The notes under the pieces are model-generated. The model did no database searches and was not told the origin of the DNA. It worked only from the letters and a program-made list of their open reading frames with translations. The position numbers and the translations under genes are program-made. A stretch of DNA of 36,328 nucleotides from Bryobacteraceae bacterium (GTDB lineage: Bacteria > Acidobacteriota > Terriglobia > Bryobacterales > Bryobacteraceae), in NCBI GenBank assembly GCA_025924475.1, contig JAICIH010000015.1:1-36328 (forward strand), in the 5' to 3' direction. Of the stretch, positions 7,711 to 17,500 are shown in pieces. How positions within the stretch are numbered: position 1 is the first letter of the stretch; each line of letters begins with the position of its first letter.

Positions 7711-7726
7711 AGGCACGAAACATGCA
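7711..7726 (+). promoter_or_regulatory. Sigma-54-type promoter of the T6SS Ser/Thr kinase
   Basis: AGGCACGAAACATGCA matches TGGCACG-N4-TTGCW except at the first base and the first T of the -12 block. GG (7712-7713) and GC (7724-7725) are 10 bases apart. The predicted start near 7737 gives a leader of about 48 bases with AGGA before the ATG at 7785. Confidence 0.65.
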
Positions 7727-7784
7727 TATCGCGACTCGTTGATGAGTTTCAGGCTGATATTTTCAGACCTCAGGAATTAAAGCG

Positions 7785-10700
7785 ATGCCCGCAAACGTTA
7801 TAGCCGGTCGCTATGAAGTGAAAGAGTTGCTTGGCGAAGGCGGGATGGGTGTCGTGTACCGGGCCATTGACACTCGCACGGGAAGCCTCGTAGCAATTAA
7901 GACACTGCGCGATGCGTCGGACCCCTACACGCTCGAAATGTTCAAAAAAGAGTGGGCCGTTCTCGCGCGACTGTGCCATCCGAACATCGTCGATGTCCGC
8001 GATGTAGATGAAATCGAGGAGAACGGAGTTCGCAAGCCGTGCTTTATCATGCCGCTTCTTCCCGGCGTGACGTTGGCTTCGCTCATAAGAACTTCAAGTC
8101 CCCGGCTGACGGTAGAGCGAATAGTAGGAATCATTCATCAAGTTTGTCTCGGTCTACAGGCGGCACACGAACAAGATTTGATCCATCGCGATCTGAAGCC
8201 GAGCAATATCTTTGTGATGGACGATGGGACCGCCAAGATCATCGACTTTGGACTGGTTCACGCGACGGATGCCAAATCGACAACCGGATTCAAGGGCACC
8301 TGGCAGTATATGGCGCCCGAGCAAGTAGAAGGTAGGCCGCCCAGCCGCCGATCCGACATTTACTCGCTGGGCGTGGTGGCCTACGAAGCGCTGACCGGCC
8401 AGCAACCATTTAAGAAAAAGAAGTTAGAGGACACAGCCGAGGCAATCAGGCGCCTCATTCCTCCCGTTATTTCCGAAAGCAACCCTAAAGTCAGCCCATT
8501 GGTCGGCAAGGTGATTCACATAGCAATGGCCAAGCAGCCGATCCATCGCTATGCGAGTGCACGCGAATTCGACGAGACGCTACAAAAGGCTTTCTACAAT
8601 CAACCCATCGAGCGATTTGACGCGGCCAGGATCAAGCCTCGGATTGAACGGGCGCGGGCGGCTTTTTCCAAAGGTGACCATGCCTTCGCCTCGGAGATTC
8701 TGACCGAAATCCAGGCAGAAGGCAACGTTGACCCCGAAATTACACTCCTGCATTCGCAGATACAGGAGTCGATTAGAGAGAAGAGAATCCAGCAGCTATT
8801 TGAAAGCGCGCAAACGCGGCTGGAACAGGACGAGATTCCGATGGCCTTGGAAAAGCTCCGGGAAATACTCGAGCTCGATCCTCAAAATTCCGAAGCGCAG
8901 GCCATGCGAAATCGCATCGAGGAGCAACGCAGCCAGCAACAAATCTCCCGCTGGCTAAGCCTCGCCCGGGAACACTTCGAACGCCACGATTTCTCAGAGG
9001 CGCGCCAAGCGCTCAAAGAGGTATTTCATCTCCGCTACGACGAGCCGGAAGGTTTACAGCTCCTATCGGAAATTAACGTTCAAGAAAAAGAAGCCGCTAA
9101 GGCCCGCGCGGAGAAAGAACAATTGTATGGCTCGGCGCTCAGGCTGTTCCAGAGCGGCGAAATCAGCACAGCTTTAAGCAAACTCGAAAAAATTATCGAG
9201 GTATCCAGAAGGACGCCAGGCGCGACGATTCCGGAGCGGGATGCAGTATATCAAGCGTTTTACAACCAGGTACGATCCGAACGGGACAGCCTCGATAATG
9301 CCTACGCTGAAGGACGGCGACATCTAGACGAAAAGAATTTCGCAAAAGCATTGGAAGTTTGCGACCGGATTCTGTCTCAGCATTCCAAGAATGCGCAGTT
9401 TCAAGCTTTGCGGCTGAAGGTAGAACAAGCGCAAAGGCAGGAACTCTCCGCATATATCGCGGAAGTGGGCAGAGCTGTCGACAGTGAACGCAATCTGGAT
9501 CGCCGGGTGGGCATTCTGGAAGAAGCTTGCAAACGGCATCCCAACGAGGCGCAATTCCAGCAATCACTGAGACTGGTTACCGAGCACCGCGATCTGGTGG
9601 CGTCTATTCTTGCCAGGGCCAAACAATACGAAGAACAAGGCCAGTTTGGGGAAGCTATCGGGCAGTGGAAAATACTGGCGAATATTCATCAGCAGTATCC
9701 CGGCATTGACTTTGAGATCAGCCAGCTCGAGCGCAGGCGGGAGCAACAGGTCGCAGAAGAGAAAAAGGCCCGATTCGTAGAACAGATCGATCGCGCCTTA
9801 GAAAATTCCGCGTTCGCCAAAGCCGAACAACTGGTGAAAGGCGCGCTGGCCGAATTTAGGGAGGATCCCGAACTCACAATACTCGAACGCATGGTGCGCC
9901 AAGGTTTAGAGCGCGTGCACGAGGCGGACCATCTCTTCGAAGAAGCGAAAAGCAGCCGTTCTCAGGGAGATTCTGTGACGGCGACGAGCCTTCTGGAACA
10001 GGCTCTGCAACTCGATCCACGAAGCTTTGCAATACGAAACATGCTCGTGGGTCTGCTAGTGGAGCGAGCCCATTCGGTTCTGACCGAGGATTGGCGACAG
10101 TCCGAACCGCTGGCGCAAACGGCCGCCAAACTGGATCCTGAGCATCCTTCCGTGAAGCGCATCCAGTCACTCATTGCCGAGCGGAAGCGAAAAGATGACG
10201 TATTGTCGTGTATCGCGGAAGCACGTGGGATACAGACAATCGACCCGGGCAAGGCGTTGTCGATACTGGAGCGCGCTCTCGCGGACTACCCCGCTGAGCC
10301 TCGACTTCTGCAATACCGGACGACTCTTCGAAATTTGGTTCGCGAAACACAAGAGCCGCAGAAAAGCACGGCACATGTCGAGCGGGCTTCGGCGGCTGCC
10401 GCGGGGGCGGGCAGAACGCAGGCGGCCTCCGATACCACGCGAGCTTTTACTGCCGATTCAGTCACGGGCTCGATTTTCCGCAGGGAGTTAGATGCAACGG
10501 TCGCTGTGCCGACGACCGAGCGCAAGCCTGTTCCACCTCCGCCTGCAAAGCGGATTTCAGTTTCGAACGTCCATGACTGGTTCAAGAAAAGCCGCGATCA
10601 GTTCGAGGAATTTTTCGCGACAGTCGCTCCACTCACAAAGCCAGTTGTTCGTTCCGCAATCGCGCAAGGCAAGAAACTCAAAACGCTGGATATTCAAAGC

Positions 10701-12632
10701 CGAAGGGTGCAAGCGGCGCTCGCAGGTCTTTTGCTACTCATCGCGGGATTGGTGGTACTCAAACATTCCGCCGGCAACAAAACTCAATCTTCCACGCCCG
10801 AGTCCAAGATTCAAGTAGGACCGGCAGACGTGAGTGTGAACGTGAGTACCGTCCCAGCGGACGCCAATGTGGACGTCGCCGGCGTGCAGCAACACGCCAG
10901 AACACTGAATCTGAGGCCCTATAAAACATACGATGTGAGCGTTTCGCGGCTCGGTTTCAAGACTGCCACTTACAACGGGATGCGGCCCACAAAGGACGGC
11001 TGGCGCTTTGTTCTCAAGCCGGAACCTCTATATATCAATGTGTTCACCTCGGAACGGGCGGGCGCCGTTTTTCTGGACGGCCAGAAAGTCGCCAACCTCG
11101 GTCAAGGCGGTCTGACGGAATTTGAAGTGGTTCCCGATGAAGGCCATCACATTTTGAGCGCGAGCAACCGAGCGGGCGAGTTGTTCAGGTTTGCATTCCA
11201 AGAGAAATCCGGCGCGCGTCCAGTCGTCGAGCCGCTTACGACGAAAGATCTAATCGTCACAAGCACTTTAGGTAAGCACGCTAGTATTTGGAGCGGAACT
11301 CTGCCCAAGACATTGGAGATCGCCGGCAATAATCCGCAGGACATCCGTAGAGAAGGCCTGGATCTGGATTTAGGCGCCGATCAGGATAGGTTGACAGTCT
11401 CTGACGCGAAACGCCGCCAGGTTGTCGCGATCGCGCAGGGGAACGCTCCCTCTTTGGCTGTGTCACTCGAAGGCAGCCCGAATCTGGGCTCCATTGCGAT
11501 TACCACCACAACCAAAAACGCGGTACTGTTCCTCGATGGAAAAGAAAAGAGCACGAGAAAGGCCGGATCCTGGTATCTCAAAGCCGCTCCCGGCTCCCAC
11601 ACGGTCAAGTTGTTCGCCGAGGGTATGCAAGACGTAGAACTCAGCATTCCGGTCAGCAAGGGCGAGAACATTGTGAAGGAGATCGAAATGCATCCCAGCG
11701 CCGCATCGCTCGCGGTGGAAGGTGGGACCGCCGGTGCGCAGGTGTTCGTCGATGGTCAGGAAATAGGCGCCCTCGACGAGTCGGGAAACTTGCTTCGTTC
11801 CGGTCTTTCGTCCGGCTCGCATAGCATTGAGTTTCGAAAGCAGGGTTTTGAGAACGTTACAGTGCGGCAGCCATTTGCAACCGGACAACGAGTCACGCTT
11901 CGTGGTGGCTACTTGAAACTGAAGGAGCAGTCTGCCCGGGTTACGATCAGCATCCTTCCGCGAAAAGCCAAGGTTCAGTTCCGGCGAAGTGGCGAAGGCG
12001 AGTGGCATGTGGCTCCTGCATTCACTTCGCTGCCTGTGAAACCGGGCGCGTATGAATTCGAAGCTCAAGCTGACGGGTACAAAACTTTGAGCAAAGCGAT
12101 CACACTCTCTTCCGGCAAACCGTATGAGATCAGCCTCTTATTGGAACGGGCGGAACCTTCCCCGGCGCCGACACCTACAGCAACAGGCCTTTTTGTTCAG
12201 CCTGTCAAGCAGGTTGGTTCTTGGCTAACCGGTAATACCAAAGACTTCATCACAGTTCGATCTCGGATGCCCAAATTCAATCTCATCTTTCTGCGTCCGG
12301 ATCACACGCCGCCTGGTACGCGCAAACCAAAACGTCTGGAGTGGGTTGTTACGCTTGGTCCTGAAAACCGGATCTCGTATTCGCTCGAAGGCCAGGAATT
12401 GGTTCGCAAAAAGAGACTCGGCGGTGAGGAATCCAAAACAGTTGAGAAGGCGGATGCGTCCGACGGGGCAGCCGCATATTCGGTGATTGTGACACTAGAG
12501 GAGCATCGTGTCCAAACCAAGCGAAAAGATGGCGTTTTGCTGGATGAGTTTAGTGATGAAAAGCGCGATTGGTCACAGGCGAAAGTAGCGATCAAAGGCG
12601 ATGCGCTGTTCGTTGTACGGCCTATTCCGTGA
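7785..12632 (+). CDS. Giant transmembrane Ser/Thr protein kinase with TPR and PEGA-like regions (T6SS-associated)
   Basis: The protein has 1615 residues. The kinase domain spans about residues 8-275: glycine-rich loop GEGGMG (17-22), ATP-binding K39 (VAIK), HRDLKPSN with catalytic D136, and DFG with D154. Residues about 285-870 are Glu/Arg-rich helical TPR-like repeats. A low-complexity Pro/Ala linker follows, then one transmembrane helix at about 979-998 (LAGLLLLIAGLVVLKHSA). The remaining roughly 600 residues should lie outside the cytoplasm. They contain several PEGA-like beta repeats, e.g. around AVLFLDGKEKS and AQVFVDGQEIG. PpkA-type kinases trigger T6SS assembly by phosphorylating Fha-type scaffolds in Pseudomonas. 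No fha or phosphatase gene is seen here. The gene is first in the T6SS block and has its own promoter. Role in T6SS activation is inferred from location. Confidence 0.9.
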   Translation: MPANVIAGRYEVKELLGEGGMGVVYRAIDTRTGSLVAIKTLRDASDPYTLEMFKKEWAVLARLCHPNIVDVRDVDEIEENGVRKPCFIMPLLPGVTLASLIRTSSPRLTVERIVGIIHQVCLGLQAAHEQDLIHRDLKPSNIFVMDDGTAKIIDFGLVHATDAKSTTGFKGTWQYMAPEQVEGRPPSRRSDIYSLGVVAYEALTGQQPFKKKKLEDTAEAIRRLIPPVISESNPKVSPLVGKVIHIAMAKQPIHRYASAREFDETLQKAFYNQPIERFDAARIKPRIERARAAFSKGDHAFASEILTEIQAEGNVDPEITLLHSQIQESIREKRIQQLFESAQTRLEQDEIPMALEKLREILELDPQNSEAQAMRNRIEEQRSQQQISRWLSLAREHFERHDFSEARQALKEVFHLRYDEPEGLQLLSEINVQEKEAAKARAEKEQLYGSALRLFQSGEISTALSKLEKIIEVSRRTPGATIPERDAVYQAFYNQVRSERDSLDNAYAEGRRHLDEKNFAKALEVCDRILSQHSKNAQFQALRLKVEQAQRQELSAYIAEVGRAVDSERNLDRRVGILEEACKRHPNEAQFQQSLRLVTEHRDLVASILARAKQYEEQGQFGEAIGQWKILANIHQQYPGIDFEISQLERRREQQVAEEKKARFVEQIDRALENSAFAKAEQLVKGALAEFREDPELTILERMVRQGLERVHEADHLFEEAKSSRSQGDSVTATSLLEQALQLDPRSFAIRNMLVGLLVERAHSVLTEDWRQSEPLAQTAAKLDPEHPSVKRIQSLIAERKRKDDVLSCIAEARGIQTIDPGKALSILERALADYPAEPRLLQYRTTLRNLVRETQEPQKSTAHVERASAAAAGAGRTQAASDTTRAFTADSVTGSIFRRELDATVAVPTTERKPVPPPPAKRISVSNVHDWFKKSRDQFEEFFATVAPLTKPVVRSAIAQGKKLKTLDIQSRRVQAALAGLLLLIAGLVVLKHSAGNKTQSSTPESKIQVGPADVSVNVSTVPADANVDVAGVQQHARTLNLRPYKTYDVSVSRLGFKTATYNGMRPTKDGWRFVLKPEPLYINVFTSERAGAVFLDGQKVANLGQGGLTEFEVVPDEGHHILSASNRAGELFRFAFQEKSGARPVVEPLTTKDLIVTSTLGKHASIWSGTLPKTLEIAGNNPQDIRREGLDLDLGADQDRLTVSDAKRRQVVAIAQGNAPSLAVSLEGSPNLGSIAITTTTKNAVLFLDGKEKSTRKAGSWYLKAAPGSHTVKLFAEGMQDVELSIPVSKGENIVKEIEMHPSAASLAVEGGTAGAQVFVDGQEIGALDESGNLLRSGLSSGSHSIEFRKQGFENVTVRQPFATGQRVTLRGGYLKLKEQSARVTISILPRKAKVQFRRSGEGEWHVAPAFTSLPVKPGAYEFEAQADGYKTLSKAITLSSGKPYEISLLLERAEPSPAPTPTATGLFVQPVKQVGSWLTGNTKDFITVRSRMPKFNLIFLRPDHTPPGTRKPKRLEWVVTLGPENRISYSLEGQELVRKKRLGGEESKTVEKADASDGAAAYSVIVTLEEHRVQTKRKDGVLLDEFSDEKRDWSQAKVAIKGDALFVVRPIP

Positions 12633-12656
12633 GCTGTCAACTACCGCCAACAGCTC
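12631..12656 (+). terminator. Hairpin directly after the kinase stop codon
   Basis: GAGCTGT (12631-12637) and ACAGCTC (12650-12656) form a perfect 7-bp stem with a 12-base loop that begins inside the TGA stop. No U-run follows, so it is not a textbook intrinsic terminator. It may slow read-through into the antisense gene downstream. Confidence 0.4.
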
Positions 12657-12857
12657 GACTCAAGTAACTATGCACCTGCTTCCGAAACTTTAAATCCGAG
12701 CCGCAAGCATCAGCGCCCCTAAATTGCGCTATTGGATACTACTGAACCTCTCTTGCGAACTCAAGATGCCACTTAGGATGTTGAAGACCGCTCCCTCTGG
12801 TCGCGGCTCGGTAAGGCTTTGCGAGTCATGAACGTTCTTGTGCACTTGTCAACTTTC

Positions 12858-12872
12858 GTCGCACGTTGCGAC
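12858..12872. promoter_or_regulatory. Perfect GTCGCA dyad in the convergent intergenic region
   Basis: GTCGCA-CGT-TGCGAC is a perfect inverted repeat in the 265-bp gap between the kinase and the convergent secreted-protein gene; nothing else coding is seen in this gap. It shares the TGTCGCA half-site (minus strand 12873-12867) with the direct repeats at 2984 and 7394. It could be another regulator site or a weak bidirectional hairpin. Confidence 0.3.
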
Positions 12873-12897
12873 AGAGAGTGACAGCGGCACCAATGCT

Positions 12898-13719
12898 TTA
12901 TTGCTTTTCTTTCGCTTCGCCATCGATCGCAAAATCATACCCCTTCCCGCAGATGCCTTTCGGCGGTTCGGCTGAGCCAACCAGAAAGAAAAGATACTCG
13001 CCGGAATCAAGCTGCTGAGTGGCCAGCTTGAACAATCGCGGCCCAACTTCGGTAGAAGCGAATTGCCTTAGCGCTTCGACTTTGAGCTGTTGTTTGGGAC
13101 CCGGACGTCCGACATCCAATTCCCTACGATCGTGCTTCTTGTTCAGCGCAACCAGCACTAAATCGCCGACATTTCTACCCTCAGGAAGACGCAGGTAGAA
13201 GATCGGCTTGGTACCTTTCGTCCTCGTCTTGGCCGCTGTCCCGAGGAGATAGGCAATCGTTTTCCCCTTCCTCATCGGCATTCTCCCCACTTCCCTCCCC
13301 AAAAGAACCTTGGGTTTCGAGTTTATCGGCGTAGTCGTGTTGAAAATGTACAAACCTGGTTCAGATGGAACTCGGTTTGCGAATGCATCCTCCGGATATT
13401 TCTTTCCACCTTCAGGAGATTTGGCGGGTGAAGGGCCAGCCGGCGGGGACGGAGGGCTGTAAGGTTGCGACGGATCCAGCAGAAATTTGACAATGTTGTC
13501 ACTAACCCCTTCCTTCTTTAGTTCCAACAATTCGTCAGTGCTTAGATCGAATGCCTTGCCGTTCCTTTTTATTTTCGTGATGATCAAGTCCTCTGAGAAC
13601 CCAGCCCGCGCCAGCCTGACCACCTCTTCTACAGTAAGGTTGCCTGGGCGGTTCGACGATTGTCCGCCGATCGCAAACGAAAGGCTTGCGGCAAATAAAA
13701 GTAATCGAATAAGTGTCAT
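12898..13719 (-). CDS. Secreted protein of unknown function, antisense within the T6SS cluster
   Basis: The 273-residue protein starts at ATG 13719 (MTLIRLLLFAASLSFAIGG...). A longer frame from TTG at 13764 exists, but it would bury the signal peptide 15 residues inside. A Sec signal with hydrophobic core LIRLLLFAASLSFAIGG is clear and has no lipobox Cys. The mature N-terminus has a helical segment (LTVEEVVRLARAGFSEDLI ... LLELKKEGVSDNIVKFLL) of a kind often seen in acidobacterial exported proteins. A Pro-rich linker and a basic beta-rich domain follow. The gene lies between the kinase and tssL on the opposite strand and shares a 92-bp divergent promoter region with tssL. It is not recognisable as TssJ. 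A periplasmic accessory role is only a guess. Confidence 0.8.
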   Translation of the reverse strand: MTLIRLLLFAASLSFAIGGQSSNRPGNLTVEEVVRLARAGFSEDLIITKIKRNGKAFDLSTDELLELKKEGVSDNIVKFLLDPSQPYSPPSPPAGPSPAKSPEGGKKYPEDAFANRVPSEPGLYIFNTTTPINSKPKVLLGREVGRMPMRKGKTIAYLLGTAAKTRTKGTKPIFYLRLPEGRNVGDLVLVALNKKHDRRELDVGRPGPKQQLKVEALRQFASTEVGPRLFKLATQQLDSGEYLFFLVGSAEPPKGICGKGYDFAIDGEAKEKQ

Positions 13720-13783
13720 AGGTGAGAGTTCCAGAAAAATAGATCCAAAATTTTTGCTGTTCAAACAGCCGATCGGCGAAGTC

Positions 13784-13799
13784 TGGCGTTTGCATTGCC
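13784..13799 (+). promoter_or_regulatory. Weak sigma-54-like element upstream of tssL
   Basis: TGGCGTTTGCATTGCC keeps TGGC and TTGC with GG (13785-13786) and GC (13797-13798) 10 bases apart, but the middle bases diverge. The predicted start would be near 13809, only about two bases before the tssL ATG, implying a leaderless mRNA. tssL needs a promoter here because the preceding gene is antisense. Confidence 0.3.
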
Positions 13800-13811
13800 T
13801 ACAAAAATGGC

Positions 13812-14552
13812 ATGAGCTTCCCAGAACGCAGCAAACAAGATGCCAGAGATATCAACGGCGAAAAGGAAACACTGCGCACCTCCGAAAACCTCGCCTTGCT
13901 GTATCAAGGCTTGCTCACCGGTATTGTTCGCCTTCAAGCGCGACGCGAGCACATGCCGGACGCAGAAACTTTCCGCAGGCGAACCATGCGCACATTGCAG
14001 GATGTGGAGCGCGATGCCAGATCCGCCGGTTACGACATGGACGACATTCGAGATACTCATTTCGCTGTCGTCGCTTTCCTGGATTCTGTCGTGCTCAATT
14101 CGTCTGAACCGGGGCGCGCGGAATGGGAACGGAAGACCCTGCAGGAGGAGTTATTCGGCAAATCAGAGGCAGGCGTAGTCTTCTTTGAGAAGCTCGAACA
14201 ATTTCGATCTCGCCGGGATTCAAGGCATTTGGCCGACATCCTGGAAGTTTATTTGCTCTGTCTTCTGCTGGGTTTTGAAGGTCGTTACTCAGGCGGCCTA
14301 CGCGGAGAGCTATATAGCATTACGGAAAGAGTTCGGAGCCGGATTGAAGATATTCGCGGACGAATCCAACGGATCTCTCCCGATGGTCCGCTGCCAGAAG
14401 TGGAGAACTCGCAAGTAGCGGCTCCCCATTCGCTGGCTGGCGGTTTTCGGCTCATTGCACTCGCGGCGATAGCGGCTTGCGTTCTCTGTTTCCTGGCTTT
14501 GAAATTGCATCTCGTGTGGGCCGGCGACCAAGCCTACAGCAAATTGCTCTGA
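13812..14552 (+). CDS. tssL: T6SS membrane-complex protein TssL (DotU/IcmH family)
   Basis: The 246-residue protein has a helical cytoplasmic domain with the family start region LALLYQGLLTGIVRLQ and DDIRDTHFAVVAFLDSVVLNS. The segment LADILEVYLLCLLLGFEGRY is diagnostic of DotU/TssL. A single C-terminal transmembrane helix lies at about residues 214-232. This is the usual tail-anchored topology. No peptidoglycan-binding extension is present. TssL joins TssM in the inner-membrane complex that anchors the baseplate. The ATG at 13812 has no visible ribosome binding site. tssM begins one base after the stop, so the two are coupled. Confidence 0.95.
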   Translation: MSFPERSKQDARDINGEKETLRTSENLALLYQGLLTGIVRLQARREHMPDAETFRRRTMRTLQDVERDARSAGYDMDDIRDTHFAVVAFLDSVVLNSSEPGRAEWERKTLQEELFGKSEAGVVFFEKLEQFRSRRDSRHLADILEVYLLCLLLGFEGRYSGGLRGELYSITERVRSRIEDIRGRIQRISPDGPLPEVENSQVAAPHSLAGGFRLIALAAIAACVLCFLALKLHLVWAGDQAYSKLL

Positions 14553-14553
14553 A

Positions 14554-17500
14554 ATGCGCATGACCATGACAATCAAGAGTCTGTTGTTCTGCCTGTTTCT
14601 GTATGTATGCCTGGTATGGGTGGGTGTTGCCTACCTCTACCCAGACCGAATGCAAAAACTGGGGCTGTTGTGGACCGCCATCGGGCTGATCGTAGTTCTG
14701 GCATTGATTGTGTTTGGCCGACTTTGGGGATGGGTTCAGACTGCGCGAGCAGCGAAACCCAAAGCGTCTCCGCAAGCTTCGCCCGTGACGCATGAAGAAG
14801 ACGCTGTATTAGCAGCTTTGCTCGCGGATGCGAAAGCATCTCTTCAGAAACGCGACAATCTTCCGGGCAATGAAGCTGGAACACTTCTTTCGCACCTGCC
14901 CATGTACCTGCTGGTCGGTCCGGAGAATAGCGGCAAGACAAGTACACTGCTCAACTCCGGCCTGGAGCCTGTCCTGCTTGCCGGCCAAACAACGACGGCA
15001 GGTCAGCCTATGCCGACGCAGCTTTGCAACATTTGGCTGGCAAGGAATGCACTTTTTGTGGAACTGGCCGGGCGGGCGTTCAACGGCGAGCTCGGGCGTT
15101 GGGTCGGTCTGCTGCGCGTACTACGCGGCCAACGCTCGACGCCCCAGTGGAGACGGCTGCTTGGTGAGCCGGATCCCGGAACCAATGTGCGGGCAGTGCT
15201 GGCGTTTTGCGAGAGCAAGGAGTTCACTGCCGCCTCAAGCCCGCAAGCTCGGGAAATTCGCGACCGTCAGGTGGCCCAATGGCGGGAGAGGCTGGGAGCC
15301 ATTGCCGAAGTATTCGGTATCGAGCTTCCGGTTTACTTGCTCGCAACTAAGTCTGAGACGATCCCCGGTTTTGCTGATTACTTCGCGCGAATGCCAGAGC
15401 CCGATATCAACCAGATTTTCGGGTGCTCGCTTCCGCGTCCGAAAAAAAGCGCGCAACGTTTTGAAGATGTGTCGGCCGAGGCCGAAAACCGGCGGCTTAC
15501 GAAATCCTTCAGTCCGCTCCTGCACGCTTTAGCAGAAAAACGGCTCGCGCAACTCGCTCATGAAACCGACCCGTCACGGCGGCCCGGGATCTATGAGTTT
15601 CCCAGAGAGTTGCGGCGCATCCGTTCAACATTCGTGCAATTTCTAGTGGATGTATTTCGGCCGCATCCGCTTCGCCTCACACCTTTCCTGCATGGTTACT
15701 ATTTCACCGGAACACGCGAAGACGAGTTGACAGCCGGCGGTCCTGCGAGCAGCGCTTCATGGCCTGGACATCGCGAGGTTGGCGAAGCAACGGAAATGTT
15801 TCGTGCGGACGCTACGCAGATCTTTCGCGGCAGTGATGCACCACGCGTTTCGCGATCGATAGCTCGCGGCGTCAGGCGGCGATGGATGTTCGTTTCGGAA
15901 TTGTTGCAGAGTGTGCTTCAGTATCGGCCAGTGCAGAGAACTGCGGCAGCAGATCAGCGCCTGGAAAGGTACCAAAGAATTATTTGGGGCGCTGTTTGCG
16001 GGGGATGCGCGCTGCTTTGCGCTGCTTTTATCTGGTCGTGGAGCGCAAATATCCGGTTGCTTCACTCGGTCAGCGATGCCGCAAATTTGCCGAAATACTC
16101 TAAGCCAGCCACTCTGAGCGACCTGCAAGCACTCGAAAATTTGCGAGTCGAGGCCAGCCGCCTCTTGGACTATTCACGCAACGGAGCTCCTTTGCACATG
16201 CGTTGGGGACTCTACTCCGGAAACGAGTTTGCACCCGTGGCCAGGAATCTCTATTTCCAGCGTTTCCGGGAGTTGCTATTGAACGATTTGAATGGCTCTA
16301 TCAGGAGCCGCCTGGACGCCGTTCCAGCCGCCCCCAGCGCCAATGAACCGTATGAGCCCGTAGCTCGCCTGCTGAAGGCTCATCTCATGATCTCTTCGGG
16401 AGCCTGCAAACCGGAATCTTCCTTTGTATCGAGCGTGCTCAGGCAGACGCGTGGCGAGGCAATGCAGGGACTTGGTTCCGAATGGGAAAAACTCGCGGAT
16501 CGCCAAATTGATTTCTACGCCGCCGAGTTGCCCCTCGGAAATCCAATCAAGCTGAACGAGGATGCAGAGGCGCGCGATCATGCTCGCCAATACCTCCGCA
16601 ATATCCAAGGCATTGATCAAGTTTACGGCGGCATTCTGGCGAGCGCCGATGGAGCTCTTGCCCGGCCGCAGCGGCTGAGCGATCTGGTTCCCGACTACGC
16701 ACGAGTGTTAAGCGGTCCGGCGGAAGTCAGCGGCGCATTCACGCGCGATGGTTGGAATTACATGGAGAAAGCATCAAAAAACATATCCGGCAAGAGCCTT
16801 GGCGAAGCCTGCGTTGTCGGGCCGACACAAACAACGTCCATAGGTGAACGAAAGCACGATGCCGATCTCGAGCGAGCAATCCAACGCATGTACATTCGCG
16901 ACTACATCGAGCGCTGGCGAAACTTCGTGAACGGGTTCTCCGTTCGCCGCTACAGTGGCCCGGCGGATGCTGCACGTAAGCTCGAAATTCTCGCAGGCCA
17001 CAAGTCTCCGTTACTTGGGCTTTTAGCAATGACTTCGAATCAAACAAATTTTCCGCCGCCGGCTCAAACGGAACGAGTCGAAAAATTCAAACCTCTGGCG
17101 AAGATATTTTCGTCACTTCAAAATGCTCCGAAACCGGTAGAAGACGCCCGGGAGCATATGCGTGATGCGCTCCCCGATGCCAGCCGCGTTACGCGAATTT
17201 TCCAACCGGTTCATTGGGTAGTGCCACCGGCGAGCAATACCTGGGTCTTCGATAAAAATAGCTCCTATATCGATGCGCTTTCGCAGCTAGGCTACTCCAT
17301 GCGAGAAGTGGCGAAAGGCAGCGATGATCCGGCAATTTATCAAGCTGCAAGCCAGAATTACGATAAAGCACTCGAGGCCGCGCGCCAGCTCGCCAGGGGT
17401 TTTGAACCCGTTGGTGTGGAGGGCATCGATGGAACGGTCCAGCGCCTCCTCGAAGCGCCTATACGGATGACGCACGGCTTTATTCCGTCCGATCCGGAGA

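Larger units (their letters stand above)
7321..7784. other. 464-bp non-coding regulatory region before the T6SS kinase
   Basis: No convincing gene is seen here. Short frames in this stretch lack ribosome binding sites and family features. The stretch holds the second copy of the 17-nt direct-repeat motif (7394-7410) and a sigma-54-type promoter (7711-7726). The roughly 300 bp between them is a normal distance for enhancer-dependent activation by DNA looping. The A/T-rich run around 7590-7610 could mark a bend. No terminator for the two-component operon is visible. Confidence 0.6.
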
